Positions 18,921 through 27,482 are shown, counted from the first letter of the stretch. The stretch: 60,293 nucleotides of DNA from Clostridia bacterium (GCA_017436245.1 JAFSDN010000110.1:1-60293); one strand, 5' to 3'. The notes: generated from the sequence alone by a model not told the origin. A program made the numbers and translations.

Positions 18921-20744
18921 ATGAAAAGAGAAGACCTAAGAAATGTTGCAATCATCGCCCACGTTGACCACGGCAAAACAACGCTGGTTGACGAAATGCT
19001 GAAGCAGGGCGGAATTTATCGTGAAAATCAGGTTGTTGAAGACCGTGTTATGGACAACGGCGACCTTGAACGTGAAAGAGGAATTACAATCCTTGCAAAA
19101 AACACCTCGGTATATTACAAAGACATAAAAATGAATATAATTGACACCCCCGGCCATGCTGATTTCAGCGGTGAGGTGGAGCGTATACTCAAAATGGTAA
19201 ACGGCGTTATTCTCCTTGTTGATGCTGCCGAAGGTCCAATGCCCCAGACAAGATTTGTTCTGCAAAAGGCTCTGGAAATGAAGCACAGAATCATTATTGT
19301 TGTGAACAAAATTGACCGCCCCGACTCACGTCTCAACGAGATTGGTGACGAGGTTCTGGAGCTTCTTCTTGAGCTTGACGCAACGGAAGAACAGCTTGAC
19401 AGCCCCATTATCTACTGTTCGGGCAGAGCGGGTACGGCATCACTCAGCCCCAACAAGCAGGGCGAAGACCTGACTGTTCTTTTTGAAACAATCCAGAGTT
19501 ATATCCCTGCCCCCGAGGGCGACGAAACAGGCGAGCTTCAGATGCTTGTTTCATCCATTGACTATAATGATTATGTGGGCAGAATTGCCATCGGAAGAAT
19601 TGAAAGAGGTTGCCTGAAACAAAATCAGGAGGTTATGGTTTGTGATTATCACGGCAAGCACAGCCCCTACAAGGCAAAAATCGCAAATCTCTATCAGATT
19701 GACGGACTTGGAAGAACAGCAGTAACCGAAGCAAAGGTGGGCGACATTGTTTGTTTTTCGGGCGTAACCGATATTTCAATTGGCGACACCGTTGCATCGG
19801 TTGCAGCACCCGAACCCCTGCCCTTTGTGAAGATTGGCGAACCCACAATTGAAATGACTTTTTCGGTTAACGACAGCCCCTTTGCAGGCAGAGAGGGCAA
19901 GTTTGTCACATCACGTCAAATTCGTGAAAGACTCCACAAAGAAATGCTCAAAGATGTTTCGCTCCGTGTTGCCGACGGCGAAACAACCGACAGCTTCCGT
20001 GTTGCAGGCAGAGGCGAAATGCATATTTCAATCCTCATTGAAACAATGCGCCGTGAGGGCTACGAATTTTCGGTGAGCACTCCAAAAGTGCTTTACAAAA
20101 CAATTGACGGTCAGCAATACGAGCCAATTGAAAGACTCCTCATTGACGTTCCCGAGGAATCAATGGGCGCTGTTATGGAAAAAATGGGCTCACGCAAAGG
20201 CGAGCTTACCCATATGTCACCTCAGGGCGACAGAATGAGGATTGAATACCTGATTCCATCACGAGGTCTGCTGGGCTACAGAAACGAATTCCTCACCGAC
20301 ACCAAGGGCGAGGGTATTCTCAACTCGGTGTTCTATGAATATCAGCCCTTCAAGGGTGAAATAACAAGAAGATTCACAGGCTCACTTGTTTCCTTTGACA
20401 CAGGCGAGGCTGTGGGCTACGGTCTGTTCAAGATTCAGGACAGAGGTGCGCTGTTCATTGACCCCGGCACACCTGTTTATGAAGGAATGATTGTTGGTAT
20501 GAACCCCAAACTTGAGGATATGGCTGTTAATGTGTGCAAAAAGAAGCAGCTCACAAACACCCGTGCATCAGGAAGCGACGAAGCCCTGAAGCTTGTTCCC
20601 CCAATCAAGCTGAGTCTTGAAATGTGTATTGAATTTCTTGCAGACGACGAGCTTCTTGAAGTAACGCCCAAGAGCCTCCGTCTGAGAAAAAGGATTCTTG
20701 ACACACAGCTCCGCCTCAAGGCAAAAGCCCGCGAAAAGAATTAA
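18921..20744 (+). CDS. typA: Ribosome-associated GTPase TypA/BipA
   Basis: 607 residues from ATG 18921 (AAAGGTG upstream; the longer frame to 18825 has none). TypA is a translational GTPase of the EF-G/LepA class involved in 50S assembly and stress or cold growth. G motifs are AHVDHGKTTL (G1), the RGITI switch I segment, DTPGHADF (G3) and NKIDRPDSR (G4). Domains II, III (EF-G-like) and the TypA-specific C-terminal domain follow; SRGLLGYRNEFLTDTKGEG is diagnostic. A likely -10 TATAAT lies about 40 bp upstream. It ends at the terminator whose near-copy lies 880 bp further on. Confidence 0.96.
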   Translation: MKREDLRNVAIIAHVDHGKTTLVDEMLKQGGIYRENQVVEDRVMDNGDLERERGITILAKNTSVYYKDIKMNIIDTPGHADFSGEVERILKMVNGVILLVDAAEGPMPQTRFVLQKALEMKHRIIIVVNKIDRPDSRLNEIGDEVLELLLELDATEEQLDSPIIYCSGRAGTASLSPNKQGEDLTVLFETIQSYIPAPEGDETGELQMLVSSIDYNDYVGRIAIGRIERGCLKQNQEVMVCDYHGKHSPYKAKIANLYQIDGLGRTAVTEAKVGDIVCFSGVTDISIGDTVASVAAPEPLPFVKIGEPTIEMTFSVNDSPFAGREGKFVTSRQIRERLHKEMLKDVSLRVADGETTDSFRVAGRGEMHISILIETMRREGYEFSVSTPKVLYKTIDGQQYEPIERLLIDVPEESMGAVMEKMGSRKGELTHMSPQGDRMRIEYLIPSRGLLGYRNEFLTDTKGEGILNSVFYEYQPFKGEITRRFTGSLVSFDTGEAVGYGLFKIQDRGALFIDPGTPVYEGMIVGMNPKLEDMAVNVCKKKQLTNTRASGSDEALKLVPPIKLSLEMCIEFLADDELLEVTPKSLRLRKRILDTQLRLKAKAREKN

Positions 20745-20772
20745 ATAGCATGGAATTACCCAAAGGTAACTC

Positions 20773-20817
20773 AACAACAAAAGGTCGTAGCAAATTTGCT
20801 GCGACCTTTTGGTTGTT
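20773..20817 (+). terminator. Terminator of typA (repeat copy A)
   Basis: AAAAGGTCGTAGCA and TGCTGCGACCTTTT form the stem, with AACAAC / GTTGTT extending it. A near-identical copy lies at 21661-21706. Confidence 0.85.
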
Positions 20818-20845
20818 ATTCATAAAAGTTTTTTAGGTAGAATAT

Positions 20846-21091
20846 TTAAATTTTTTCCAAGCCAAAAAAGAAGTCATCATAAGAACAGTTGTAAATTTTT
20901 TTTAATTCAATAAGAATACTGATTTTTATATTTAATTCACCTGCTTCATATTTTGCATATGTACTGCGTCCGATGTCGCACCCACGTCGTTGAAGTTCAG
21001 CACATAGTTTTTCTTGGGAAATATTATGCATAATTCTCAGTTTTTGCAGGTTTTCTCCCATGTATCTGTCTCGCCTTAATTTTTGTTCCAA
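20846..21091 (-). CDS. XRE-family transcriptional regulator
   Basis: About 81 residues. The helix-turn-helix is MGENLQKLRIMHNISQEKLCAELQRRGCDIGRSTYAKYEAGE, a standard XRE/Cro fold, followed by KISILIELKKIYNCSYDDFFFG. I chose the TTG at 21091 because GAGGTG sits six bases upstream; GTG 21100 or ATG 21064 are alternatives. It is divergent from the SLOG-fold gene, with a perfect 12-bp palindrome and that gene's promoter between them, so autoregulation and control of the partner are likely. AT content is well above that of flanking typA and lysC. It is clearly related to the XRE protein at 27134-27370. Confidence 0.8.
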   Translation of the reverse strand: MEQKLRRDRYMGENLQKLRIMHNISQEKLCAELQRRGCDIGRSTYAKYEAGELNIKISILIELKKIYNCSYDDFFFGLEKI

Positions 21092-21110
21092 TTTTTTCAC
21101 CTCACAATTG

Positions 21111-21150
21111 ACCAATATTGGTTGCAATCAATAATATTTTATGATATAAT
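21111..21150 (+). promoter_or_regulatory. Promoter of the SLOG gene with palindromic operator
   Basis: ACCAATATTGGT (21111-21122) is a perfect palindrome. TTGCAA (21122-21127) and TATAAT (21145-21150) with a 17-bp spacer form a promoter whose -35 abuts the palindrome. A bound XRE protein there would block transcription. Confidence 0.6.
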
Positions 21151-21192
21151 TACCTAAAATATTGTCCGTTATACTGGTCAGAGGTGAAAAAT

Positions 21193-21648
21193 ATGAAAAT
21201 ATGTTGCTTCTTTGGACACCGTAAATTGTATAATACTGAAGAATTGCAGAAAAAACTATATCAAACCATAGAAAAAATTATTCTTGAAAATGGGATTAAA
21301 GAATTTTGGGTAGGAAATTACGGAGTGTTTGACAAAATGGTTTCATATATCTTAAACGAACTTAAAAAATTATATGATATAAGAATTGAGTTAATAATTC
21401 CCTATCTGACACATGAAATAGCAGAAGAAAAAGTATTTTATAACCAACGTTTTGATTCCATAACGGTTGCCGATATACCCACAACAACCCATTATAAAAG
21501 TAAAATTACAAAAACAAATGAATACATGGTGGATAACTCTGAATATCTGATATGCTTTGTTGACAAAGAGTGGGGCGGTGCTGCAAAAGCCCTTAAATAT
21601 GCTGAGAAAAAGAAAAAAAATATAATAAACATTGCTGAGCTGAATTAA
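21193..21648 (+). CDS. SLOG-fold protein (YpsA/DUF1273-like)
   Basis: 151 residues from ATG 21193, with AGAGGTG upstream (GTG 21184 is less likely). MKICCFFGHRKL at the start is the nucleotide-binding GHR motif of the SLOG superfamily (YpsA/DUF1273 branch). The Rossmann-like order continues with FWVGNYGVFD, RIELIIPY and a late SEYLICFVDKEWGGAAKALKYAEKK. SLOG proteins are thought to bind nucleotide-derived ligands or signals, and several act in phage-defence or stress systems; this protein's role is unknown. It is paired with a divergent XRE regulator, and the pair is bracketed by two copies of the typA terminator. Confidence 0.75.
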   Translation: MKICCFFGHRKLYNTEELQKKLYQTIEKIILENGIKEFWVGNYGVFDKMVSYILNELKKLYDIRIELIIPYLTHEIAEEKVFYNQRFDSITVADIPTTTHYKSKITKTNEYMVDNSEYLICFVDKEWGGAAKALKYAEKKKKNIINIAELN

Positions 21649-21660
21649 AAAACTGTTTTT

Positions 21661-21706
21661 ACAACAAAAGGTCGTAGCAAAATCGCTGCGACCTTTTGGT
21701 TTTTGT
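21661..21706. terminator. Terminator (repeat copy B) shared by the SLOG gene and hom-lysC
   Basis: Same stem as at 20773-20817 (AAAAGGTCGTAGCA / CGCTGCGACCTTTT) with a slightly different loop. It sits between the convergent SLOG and lysC genes. Confidence 0.85.
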
Positions 21707-21715
21707 TCACTTTTC

Positions 21716-22921
21716 TTAAATAAGGAACTTGTCGTGAATTGCCTGAACTGCCTTTTCAGCATTTGCAACATTCACAAGAACAGAAATCTTTGTTTCTGAT
21801 GTTGAAATCATATGGATGTTGATTCCCGCTTCATAAAGAGCTTCAAACATCTTTGCGGCAACACCGGGATTGTTTGTCATACCCGCACCAACAATTGAAA
21901 CCTTGCTGATGTCTTCGCGGTGTGAAATATCCTCGTAGCAAAGAGCATTCTTTTCAGCGCCCAGAAGCTCAAGAGCCTCGTTGAGGTTGTTCTTTGTAAC
22001 TGTGAAGGAAATATCCTTTTTGCCTTCTCTGCCGATTGACTGAAGGATTACGTCAACATTGATGTTTTTGCTTGCCAGCAATGAGAACACCTTGAACGCA
22101 ATGCCGGGTTTATCCTCAAGACCGATAATTGCAATACGTGCCACGTCGTTATCACGTGCAACGCCTCTGATTAACATTTTTTCCACGGAAACCGCCTCCT
22201 TAACAATTGTTCCATCAATTTTTTCAAAACTGGATTTAACTTCAAGCTTAACGCCATACTTCTTTGCCATTTCAACCGAGTGGTTGTGGAGCACGTTTGC
22301 TCCCAGACTTGCAAGGTCAAGCATTTCGTCGTATGTGATTTCATCGAGCTTCTTTGCCGATTTCACAATACGGGGGTCAGCGGTGTAAACACCGTCAACA
22401 TCTGTATAAATCTCGCACTTGTCGGCATGAATTGCAGCAGCGATGGCAACAGCCGAGGTATCACTTCCTCCTCTGCCCAGGGTGGTTATGTTGTCATACT
22501 TGTCAAGACCCTGAAAGCCTGCAACAATAACAATCTTCTTCTGGTCAAGCTCTGCCATGATTCTTTCGGTGTCCACCTTATGAATACGTGCATTGCCTGC
22601 ATGTGAATTTGTGAGGAAGCCTGCCTGCCAGCCCGTGAGCGAAACAACAGGACAGCCAATCTTTTCAATCGCCATTGCTAACAGCGCAATTGAAATCTGC
22701 TCACCCGATGCAAGGAGCATATCCATTTCACGCTTTGAAGGACTGCTGTTGATTTCGTGAGCCTTTTCGATGAGATCATCTGTTGTGTCACCCTGTGCCG
22801 AAACAACCACAACAACCGAATTGCCTGCACGGTAAGTATCAACAACACGGTTTGCAACGTTGTTCACCTTGGCTGCGTCAGCAACAGAGCTTCCGCCGAA
22901 TTTCTGAACGATAATTGCCAA
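21716..22921 (-). CDS. lysC: Aspartate kinase
   Basis: 401 residues. It phosphorylates aspartate, the first step to lysine, threonine and methionine. The start MAIIVQKFGGSSVADAAKVN is the kinase signature; GRGGSDTSAVAIAAA and CEIYTDVDGVYTADPRIV are substrate and ATP sites. Two ACT domains (about 265-330 and 345-401) should bind the feedback amino acid. The protein is as long as the monofunctional Firmicutes enzymes. It lies 79 bp after hom on the same strand, so hom-lysC is probably one operon. No lysine riboswitch is visible upstream. Confidence 0.95.
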   Translation of the reverse strand: MAIIVQKFGGSSVADAAKVNNVANRVVDTYRAGNSVVVVVSAQGDTTDDLIEKAHEINSSPSKREMDMLLASGEQISIALLAMAIEKIGCPVVSLTGWQAGFLTNSHAGNARIHKVDTERIMAELDQKKIVIVAGFQGLDKYDNITTLGRGGSDTSAVAIAAAIHADKCEIYTDVDGVYTADPRIVKSAKKLDEITYDEMLDLASLGANVLHNHSVEMAKKYGVKLEVKSSFEKIDGTIVKEAVSVEKMLIRGVARDNDVARIAIIGLEDKPGIAFKVFSLLASKNINVDVILQSIGREGKKDISFTVTKNNLNEALELLGAEKNALCYEDISHREDISKVSIVGAGMTNNPGVAAKMFEALYEAGINIHMISTSETKISVLVNVANAEKAVQAIHDKFLI

Positions 22922-23000
22922 TTAAAAAACCTCCGATACATTTAATATATGAAAAGCCCATTCATTAAAGAAGTGAGCGTTTTTCCACAAAACTGAATAA

Positions 23001-24218
23001 TTATTCACCAATCAATCTCAGCTTTGAAACTGCTTTACAGCCCTTTTCCTCGGCTGCTTTGATAAAGGCTTCAAGCTCATCGCCTGTGAGAGCATTGGTC
23101 AGAACCGCAAATTCATCCCTATACTCCTCGTCATTGAACACAACAACGGTACAGCCCTCAAGACCCGAAACACGACCGCCCTCAAAGCGCACATAATAAG
23201 GATACTTCTGAAGCTTGCCGTCTGACTGATTTTCTTCTTTATATTCATTCCATTTTATGATGATGTTAACGCCCTGGTGCTTGATTGCATCAACAACGTC
23301 GGCAACAACAGCATTTGCCGTTGGGAGCTTTCCTGCACCTCTGCCGTAGAACATAACATCACCAAGGTCGTCACCTTTGACGATGATTCCGTTGAACACA
23401 TCATTGATACCTGCCAAGGGATTTGTTTTTGGAACAAACGCAGGGAACACAGCCGCATAAACGCCGCCATCTTCCGCCTTTGTTGCGTGACCGATGAGCT
23501 TGATTGAGTAGCCCAGCTTTTCGGCATATGCAACGTCAGCCGCCGAGATTTTTGTTATGCCCTCGGTGGGGATTCTGTCGGTTTTAACTTCGTTTCCAAA
23601 GGCAAGTGCCGAAAGAATCGCAATCTTACGGCAGGTGTCATGTCCTTCAACGTCTGCTGTGGGGTCAGCCTCGGCATAACCCTTTTGCTGTGCGGCACGG
23701 AGCGCATTTTCAAAGCTCTCACCCTTCTGGAACATCTGAGTGAGGATATAGTTTGTTGTTCCGTTGAGGATACCGAAAACATCGGTTGCTTCCCCTGCGG
23801 TCAGGCATGAGAACATGGGTCTGATGATGGGAATACCACCGCCCACAGATGCCTCAAAAAGATAGTTGAGGTTCCGTTCTCTTGCAATCTGCATCAGCTC
23901 TGTTCCATGAGCCGCAACAAGCTCCTTGTTTGAAGTAATAACGCTTTTGCCCGCCAAAAGAAGCTGTTTTGAGAATTCATAGGCAGGCTTTGTTCCGCCC
24001 ATTGTTTCAACAACAATGCCAACCTCGGGGTCATTGAGAATATCATTGAAATCCTTTGTGAAGCACTTGAACTCGCTGTCGGGGAAGTCCCTAAGGTCAA
24101 GAATATGGGCGATTTCAATGGGTTCGCCGCATTTTTTGATGAGCATTTCCCGGTTCTTTGTCACAACCTCGCCAACGCCCGAACCAACAACGCCAAAGCC
24201 CATAATTGCAATTTTCAT
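23001..24218 (-). CDS. hom: Homoserine dehydrogenase
   Basis: 405 residues from ATG 24218; the ATG at 24227 touches the AAAGGA ribosome site. It reduces aspartate semialdehyde to homoserine, the branch point to threonine and methionine. NAD(P) site: KIAIMGFGVVGSGVGEV at the N-terminus. The catalytic domain contains GGGIPIIRPM and GILNGTTNYILTQM, followed by FENALRAAQQKGYAEADPTADVEGHD. The C-terminal 85 residues are an ACT-like regulatory domain. It is first in the operon with lysC. Confidence 0.95.
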   Translation of the reverse strand: MKIAIMGFGVVGSGVGEVVTKNREMLIKKCGEPIEIAHILDLRDFPDSEFKCFTKDFNDILNDPEVGIVVETMGGTKPAYEFSKQLLLAGKSVITSNKELVAAHGTELMQIARERNLNYLFEASVGGGIPIIRPMFSCLTAGEATDVFGILNGTTNYILTQMFQKGESFENALRAAQQKGYAEADPTADVEGHDTCRKIAILSALAFGNEVKTDRIPTEGITKISAADVAYAEKLGYSIKLIGHATKAEDGGVYAAVFPAFVPKTNPLAGINDVFNGIIVKGDDLGDVMFYGRGAGKLPTANAVVADVVDAIKHQGVNIIIKWNEYKEENQSDGKLQKYPYYVRFEGGRVSGLEGCTVVVFNDEEYRDEFAVLTNALTGDELEAFIKAAEEKGCKAVSKLRLIGE

Positions 24219-24287
24219 ATATATCATTTCCTTTCATGCAAACACTCTGTCAAAACACAAAATGTACATATACAAATAGATAATACC

Positions 24288-24318
24288 ATAATACAACAAA
24301 ATCCCCTTGACGTCAAGG
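24288..24318 (-). promoter_or_regulatory. Promoter of hom-lysC with palindrome over the -35
   Basis: On the minus strand TTGACG (24316-24311) and TATTAT (24293-24288) are 17 bp apart. The -35 lies inside the perfect palindrome CCTTGACGTCAAGG (24305-24318), a possible operator. Confidence 0.55.
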
Positions 24319-24367
24319 TTTTTTTTGCCAAAGATGTTGTAAATTACTTCAAAATCACGTCACAATC

Positions 24368-24403
24368 AAAAAGACTGCCTTTTGTGTTGAAGGCAACTTT
24401 TTT
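24368..24403. terminator. Bidirectional hairpin upstream of hom
   Basis: TGCCTT and AAGGCA form a stem flanked by A and T runs on both sides. On the minus strand it would end transcripts coming from the secreted-protein gene at 24734. A second, AT-rich hairpin (AAAGATAA / TTATCTTT) lies at 24430-24460. Confidence 0.6.
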
Positions 24404-24579
24404 AGGGTGTCTATCTTAATACACCCTTTAAAGATAAAAATTTAATAAATTCTTATCTTTAACACAGGATTATTATAAGATTATGTTAATATTAAGAAAA
24501 AAGCAGGTCAACGCAATAACCACAAAAAAAGATAGTATTTCCCCTATTAAAATCGGAACTCGATTTGTCGCTAAACTCA

Positions 24580-24705
24580 GAATGACCCTGCCACCCACAA
24601 GGAAGGCAGGGTCACGTCAGTCATCCTGAGCGGAGCGAATGCGGAGTCGAAGGATCTTTATTTTCAGATGTTTCGACCTCGCCTGCAGCTTCGCTCAACA
24701 TGACA
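24580..24705. repeat. Dispersed hairpin repeat, copy 3, with an extra GC-rich hairpin
   Basis: The two-armed repeat spans about 24619-24704 (GTCATCCTGAGCGGAGCGAA to CGCTCAACATGAC). Next to it TGACCCTGCC / GGCAGGGTCA (24582-24613) makes a 10-bp stem. This 515-bp gap (24219-24733) otherwise holds only the hom promoter and hairpins. Confidence 0.7.
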
Positions 24706-24733
24706 AATCAGCGTGTTGGCATCTTTTCTTTTT

Positions 24734-26542
24734 TTAAAGCTCAATTTTCTTTGAAATTGCCGCAAAGTAAAGATTTTCGTCAACAATATGAATCTTTGCA
24801 TATGCCGCATCATTACGTTTTGGAATGGAGAGTGTTGTAACGTCGTCCATCACAAGTACATCCGAAACAACCGAAATCATTCTGTGGTTTTTATCGTAAA
24901 GTGCTGCGTAATAATTCAGATTTCCTGCATTATCATTAATTAAAATTTTAAATTGCCAGTCAGTTTCATCCTCGGAAAAGTCAACATAAACATCTTCCGA
25001 AATTATAACTATATTATTATCGTCTGCGGTTCTATCGGCATAATATCCTGCAACCACATACTTTTTGCCATCAACAAGGTCCTTTTCCGAGCCGAGGTAT
25101 GACTCTTCCTTATTATACGGATTAACAAAGAAAACAAACGAGTCTTTGTCCATATAAAACTTACCTTTAAAACGGTTGTCTTCCGCATCATATTCAGCCA
25201 CGACCGCCTTCGAATACATTTCACCATATGTTGCATTATCATATTCCATAGTTGCGATTGATATAATTATGCCGAAGGAATTCAGCGTTTTCTTTATCAT
25301 CTTTCCCTCAAGGGCTTTGAGCTCTTCCCTGTTATCATCAGCATTAACCGAATAGCCGTTGAGCTTTGTACCCGTTTCCTTGAGATTAAAATTAACAAGT
25401 CCGTCTGCTGTCACAAGTTGAATAATCGCTGTTGAATACTCTGCAAAATCTTCTTTTTTAAAACCAACATTCATTACATATGCATAATCACATTCAACGC
25501 TTGGCACAGGCTCGTCCTCCTCACGGAATGCCGCAATTTTACCATACTTGTCAATGTAAAATTCGCCGCCGACACCAACATACATGCCTTCCACATCATA
25601 CGCACCTGCGGCCGCATCATAATAAACATCATTAATCTTATATTTCTTTCCCGTTGCCGAGGTTAATGACGAGCTTTCGCCTGTGATTACTCCCTCAACA
25701 ACATTATCACAAACCTCCGCAACGATATAGTTTGCATCCTCGTCTGCCGCATAAACTGAAAGCACATCCCACTCTTTCAAATCAGAAAAGGCAATTTCTT
25801 CGCCATCCTTGATTATCTTTACCATACGTTCTGTTTCACTTGTACAGTATTCAAACATACCAATTCCGCTTATGGCTGTGCTGTTCTTAAAGTATACACA
25901 TTCTTCCTCGGCTTCATCAACAACCACGGATTCTGCAAGCTCAACAAATATTACATCGTAACCCTTAACATCGTTATTATCAATAAGCGTAATTTGTCCG
26001 CTGTCAATCGAGCAAGCACCTTCAGGCACAATATCACCAAAAATATTGTCAAGCTCATAACCGCCCACATTGTTATAAACTACAGCAACCTCATCATCAA
26101 GATTTACCGCCGTTGCAGTCAGCGCTGTTTCTGATTCATAATACTCAAACTTATCGCTGGAATTTATACGGTTAAATTGATTCAGCCCGATGGTAAGAAC
26201 CTGATTCCTTGCGGAATCCTCCTGAATTGAAACAATCTCCCAATCATAGCCAACCTCACGGACATATGCTATGACGGATTTACCGATATAGTCACCTGCA
26301 TTTGAATTACCCACAAGGAATGAACTGACTTCCAAATCTGCATTTGCCTCAACAATATCAATTACAACCGTTTCAGCTTCTTCTGTATCAATATTTTTAT
26401 AACCATAAATATTCATATACGCATTTTCGGTCACAACGCCTCTGATTTTCACAACCTGTTCTTCCTGCGCCGCTGCCATCATAGGAACAACCGACATCAG
26501 CATAACCAAACATAGTACCGTTGCCATAATTCTTTTTTTCAT
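24734..26542 (-). CDS. Large secreted protein of unknown function
   Basis: 602 residues with a Sec signal peptide (MKKRIMATVLCLVMLMSVVPMMAAA). No domain is recognised. The mature protein is acidic, rich in Asp, Glu, Val and Tyr and predicted from pattern to be mostly beta-strand, with repeated short strands such as GVVTENAYMNIYGYKN and GVITGESSSLTSATGKKYKINDVYYDA, which look like small beta-barrel units. There is no SLH domain, LPXTG motif or lipobox, so it may be free or bound by other means. AGGAGATGACAACAA precedes ATG 26542. It stands alone. The bacterial-like signal and codon use argue that it is a real gene. Confidence 0.75.
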   Translation of the reverse strand: MKKRIMATVLCLVMLMSVVPMMAAAQEEQVVKIRGVVTENAYMNIYGYKNIDTEEAETVVIDIVEANADLEVSSFLVGNSNAGDYIGKSVIAYVREVGYDWEIVSIQEDSARNQVLTIGLNQFNRINSSDKFEYYESETALTATAVNLDDEVAVVYNNVGGYELDNIFGDIVPEGACSIDSGQITLIDNNDVKGYDVIFVELAESVVVDEAEEECVYFKNSTAISGIGMFEYCTSETERMVKIIKDGEEIAFSDLKEWDVLSVYAADEDANYIVAEVCDNVVEGVITGESSSLTSATGKKYKINDVYYDAAAGAYDVEGMYVGVGGEFYIDKYGKIAAFREEDEPVPSVECDYAYVMNVGFKKEDFAEYSTAIIQLVTADGLVNFNLKETGTKLNGYSVNADDNREELKALEGKMIKKTLNSFGIIISIATMEYDNATYGEMYSKAVVAEYDAEDNRFKGKFYMDKDSFVFFVNPYNKEESYLGSEKDLVDGKKYVVAGYYADRTADDNNIVIISEDVYVDFSEDETDWQFKILINDNAGNLNYYAALYDKNHRMISVVSDVLVMDDVTTLSIPKRNDAAYAKIHIVDENLYFAAISKKIEL

Positions 26543-26686
26543 TTGTTGTCATCTCCTTTTTCTATGTAACGATTATAACACTAATAAATGAATATGTCAA
26601 TCATTTTCTGTATTCATTTATGAATACATTTTGTGTTCTTATATTATATTTTATTTCAATATATAATATAATCAGAGGTGATTGCA

Positions 26687-26884
26687 ATGTCAGAAAAGCC
26701 AAATAAATTTATAATAACTCCCAAAATTGAAAAATCGGTTACGCTGACAATACGAATTGAAACGGAGCTTAACAATTACATCGAAGAGCTTGCCCGAAAA
26801 AGCGGAAGGTCACGGAACGAACTGATAAACAAGGCATTGAAATATGCTTTTGAAAATGTTGAATTTGATTCGGCAGAACAGTAA
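26687..26884 (+). CDS. Ribbon-helix-helix (CopG/Arc-type) DNA-binding protein
   Basis: 65 residues from ATG 26687 (AGAGGTG upstream). The fold is seen as a beta strand KSVTLTIRIETELNNYIEELARKSGRSRNELINKALKYAFENV: strand, helix, turn, helix. Such proteins dimerise and bind operators, often as antitoxins, but no toxin-sized gene adjoins. The next feature downstream is a structured RNA on the opposite strand that converges with it. Confidence 0.8.
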   Translation: MSEKPNKFIITPKIEKSVTLTIRIETELNNYIEELARKSGRSRNELINKALKYAFENVEFDSAEQ

Positions 26885-26895
26885 CAATTAAAAAT

Positions 26896-26999
26896 AAAAA
26901 AGGACGATGCCTATACAACGGCTACCACACAGGTAGCTTATGCTCCCAAAAAGGCACATTGTATAGGGCTTATTCGTCCATTCATTATACTATTTTTAC
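26896..26999 (-). ncRNA. Structured small RNA of unknown class
   Basis: On the minus strand a consensus promoter leads into a segment that folds as a branched hairpin and ends in six U. The outer stem is GGACGA / TCGTCC (26979-26974 with 26907-26902), continued by GGC/GCC and TTGTATA / TATACAA. Two inner hairpins branch from it: GCTACC / GGTAGC and a short TGCC-type stem with a T-rich loop. The 3' end reads CATCGTCC then a T run (26901-26896). It encodes no peptide of note. I do not recognise an RNA family; a simple terminator for the XRE gene at 27134 is the main alternative, but a promoter of its own argues against that. Confidence 0.5.
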
Positions 27000-27005
27000 A
27001 TATTC

Positions 27006-27034
27006 AGTATACTACTTTTTATTAAATTTGTCAA
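27006..27034 (-). promoter_or_regulatory. Promoter of the structured RNA
   Basis: TTGACA (27034-27029) and TATACT (27011-27006), 17 bp apart on the minus strand; the best consensus match in the window. A second TATAAT lies at 26989-26984. Confidence 0.65.
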
Positions 27035-27092
27035 ACACAATTAAAAATTCCTCACCCTTGCTCAGAACAGCTCGGACAAATTACATTTTCGC

Positions 27093-27120
27093 TGTCATGC
27101 TGAGCATAGTTGAAGCAACT
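27093..27120. repeat. Single arm of the dispersed repeat
   Basis: GTCATGCTGAGCATAGTTGA with the following GCAACT matches one arm of the dispersed family; the opposite arm is missing. Confidence 0.6.
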
Positions 27121-27133
27121 CAAATTCAAAACT

Positions 27134-27370
27134 TCATTTCAATAATTCATCATACGTAGTGTCCAGAATTTCTTTTATTGCCCGCAATTGGCTTGCATAA
27201 ATATGCTGAATTCCACGTTCAATTTTCACCATTGATTCACGTGTCATGTCAAAACCCATTAATTGCATTTTTATCACAACATCAATCTGCTTTATCTTCT
27301 TTTGTTTTCTGATTTCCTTTATATTTTTTCCGATACAGATGCTATCCTGCTTTATTTTTTGCTCTTTCAT
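27134..27370 (-). CDS. XRE-family transcriptional regulator
   Basis: 78 residues from ATG 27370, with GGAGG upstream. IGKNIKEIRKQKKIKQIDVVIKMQLMGFDMTRESMVKIERG is the helix-turn-helix; AIKEILDTTYDELL closes the domain. It aligns through most of its length with the XRE protein at 20846-21091 (shared pattern 'IG-N---R------Q------LQ--G-D--R----K-E-G...L--IK-I---YD'). It is divergent from a Cys-rich small protein, with a palindrome over the likely transcription start of that gene. Confidence 0.8.
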   Translation of the reverse strand: MKEQKIKQDSICIGKNIKEIRKQKKIKQIDVVIKMQLMGFDMTRESMVKIERGIQHIYASQLRAIKEILDTTYDELLK

Positions 27371-27411
27371 TGATTTTTCCTCCAAAACGGACTAAAATAA
27401 GCACTTTTTAC

Positions 27412-27457
27412 TTGATTATATATTTATTATGTGTTATAATAGGACTCAAACGAGTCC
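27412..27457 (+). promoter_or_regulatory. Promoter and palindromic operator of the Cys-rich protein gene
   Basis: TTGATT (27412-27417) and TATAAT (27435-27440), 17-bp spacer. GGACTC-AAAC-GAGTCC (27442-27457) follows directly, covering the probable start point. A half site GGACT lies at 27389-27393 near the XRE start. Confidence 0.65.
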
Positions 27458-27482
27458 ATTTTAAAAGAAAGGAAGAAAAAAA

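Noticed and set aside
22922..23000. Lysine riboswitch before lysC
   Set aside because: The 79-bp gap is too short for the aptamer and lacks its motifs.
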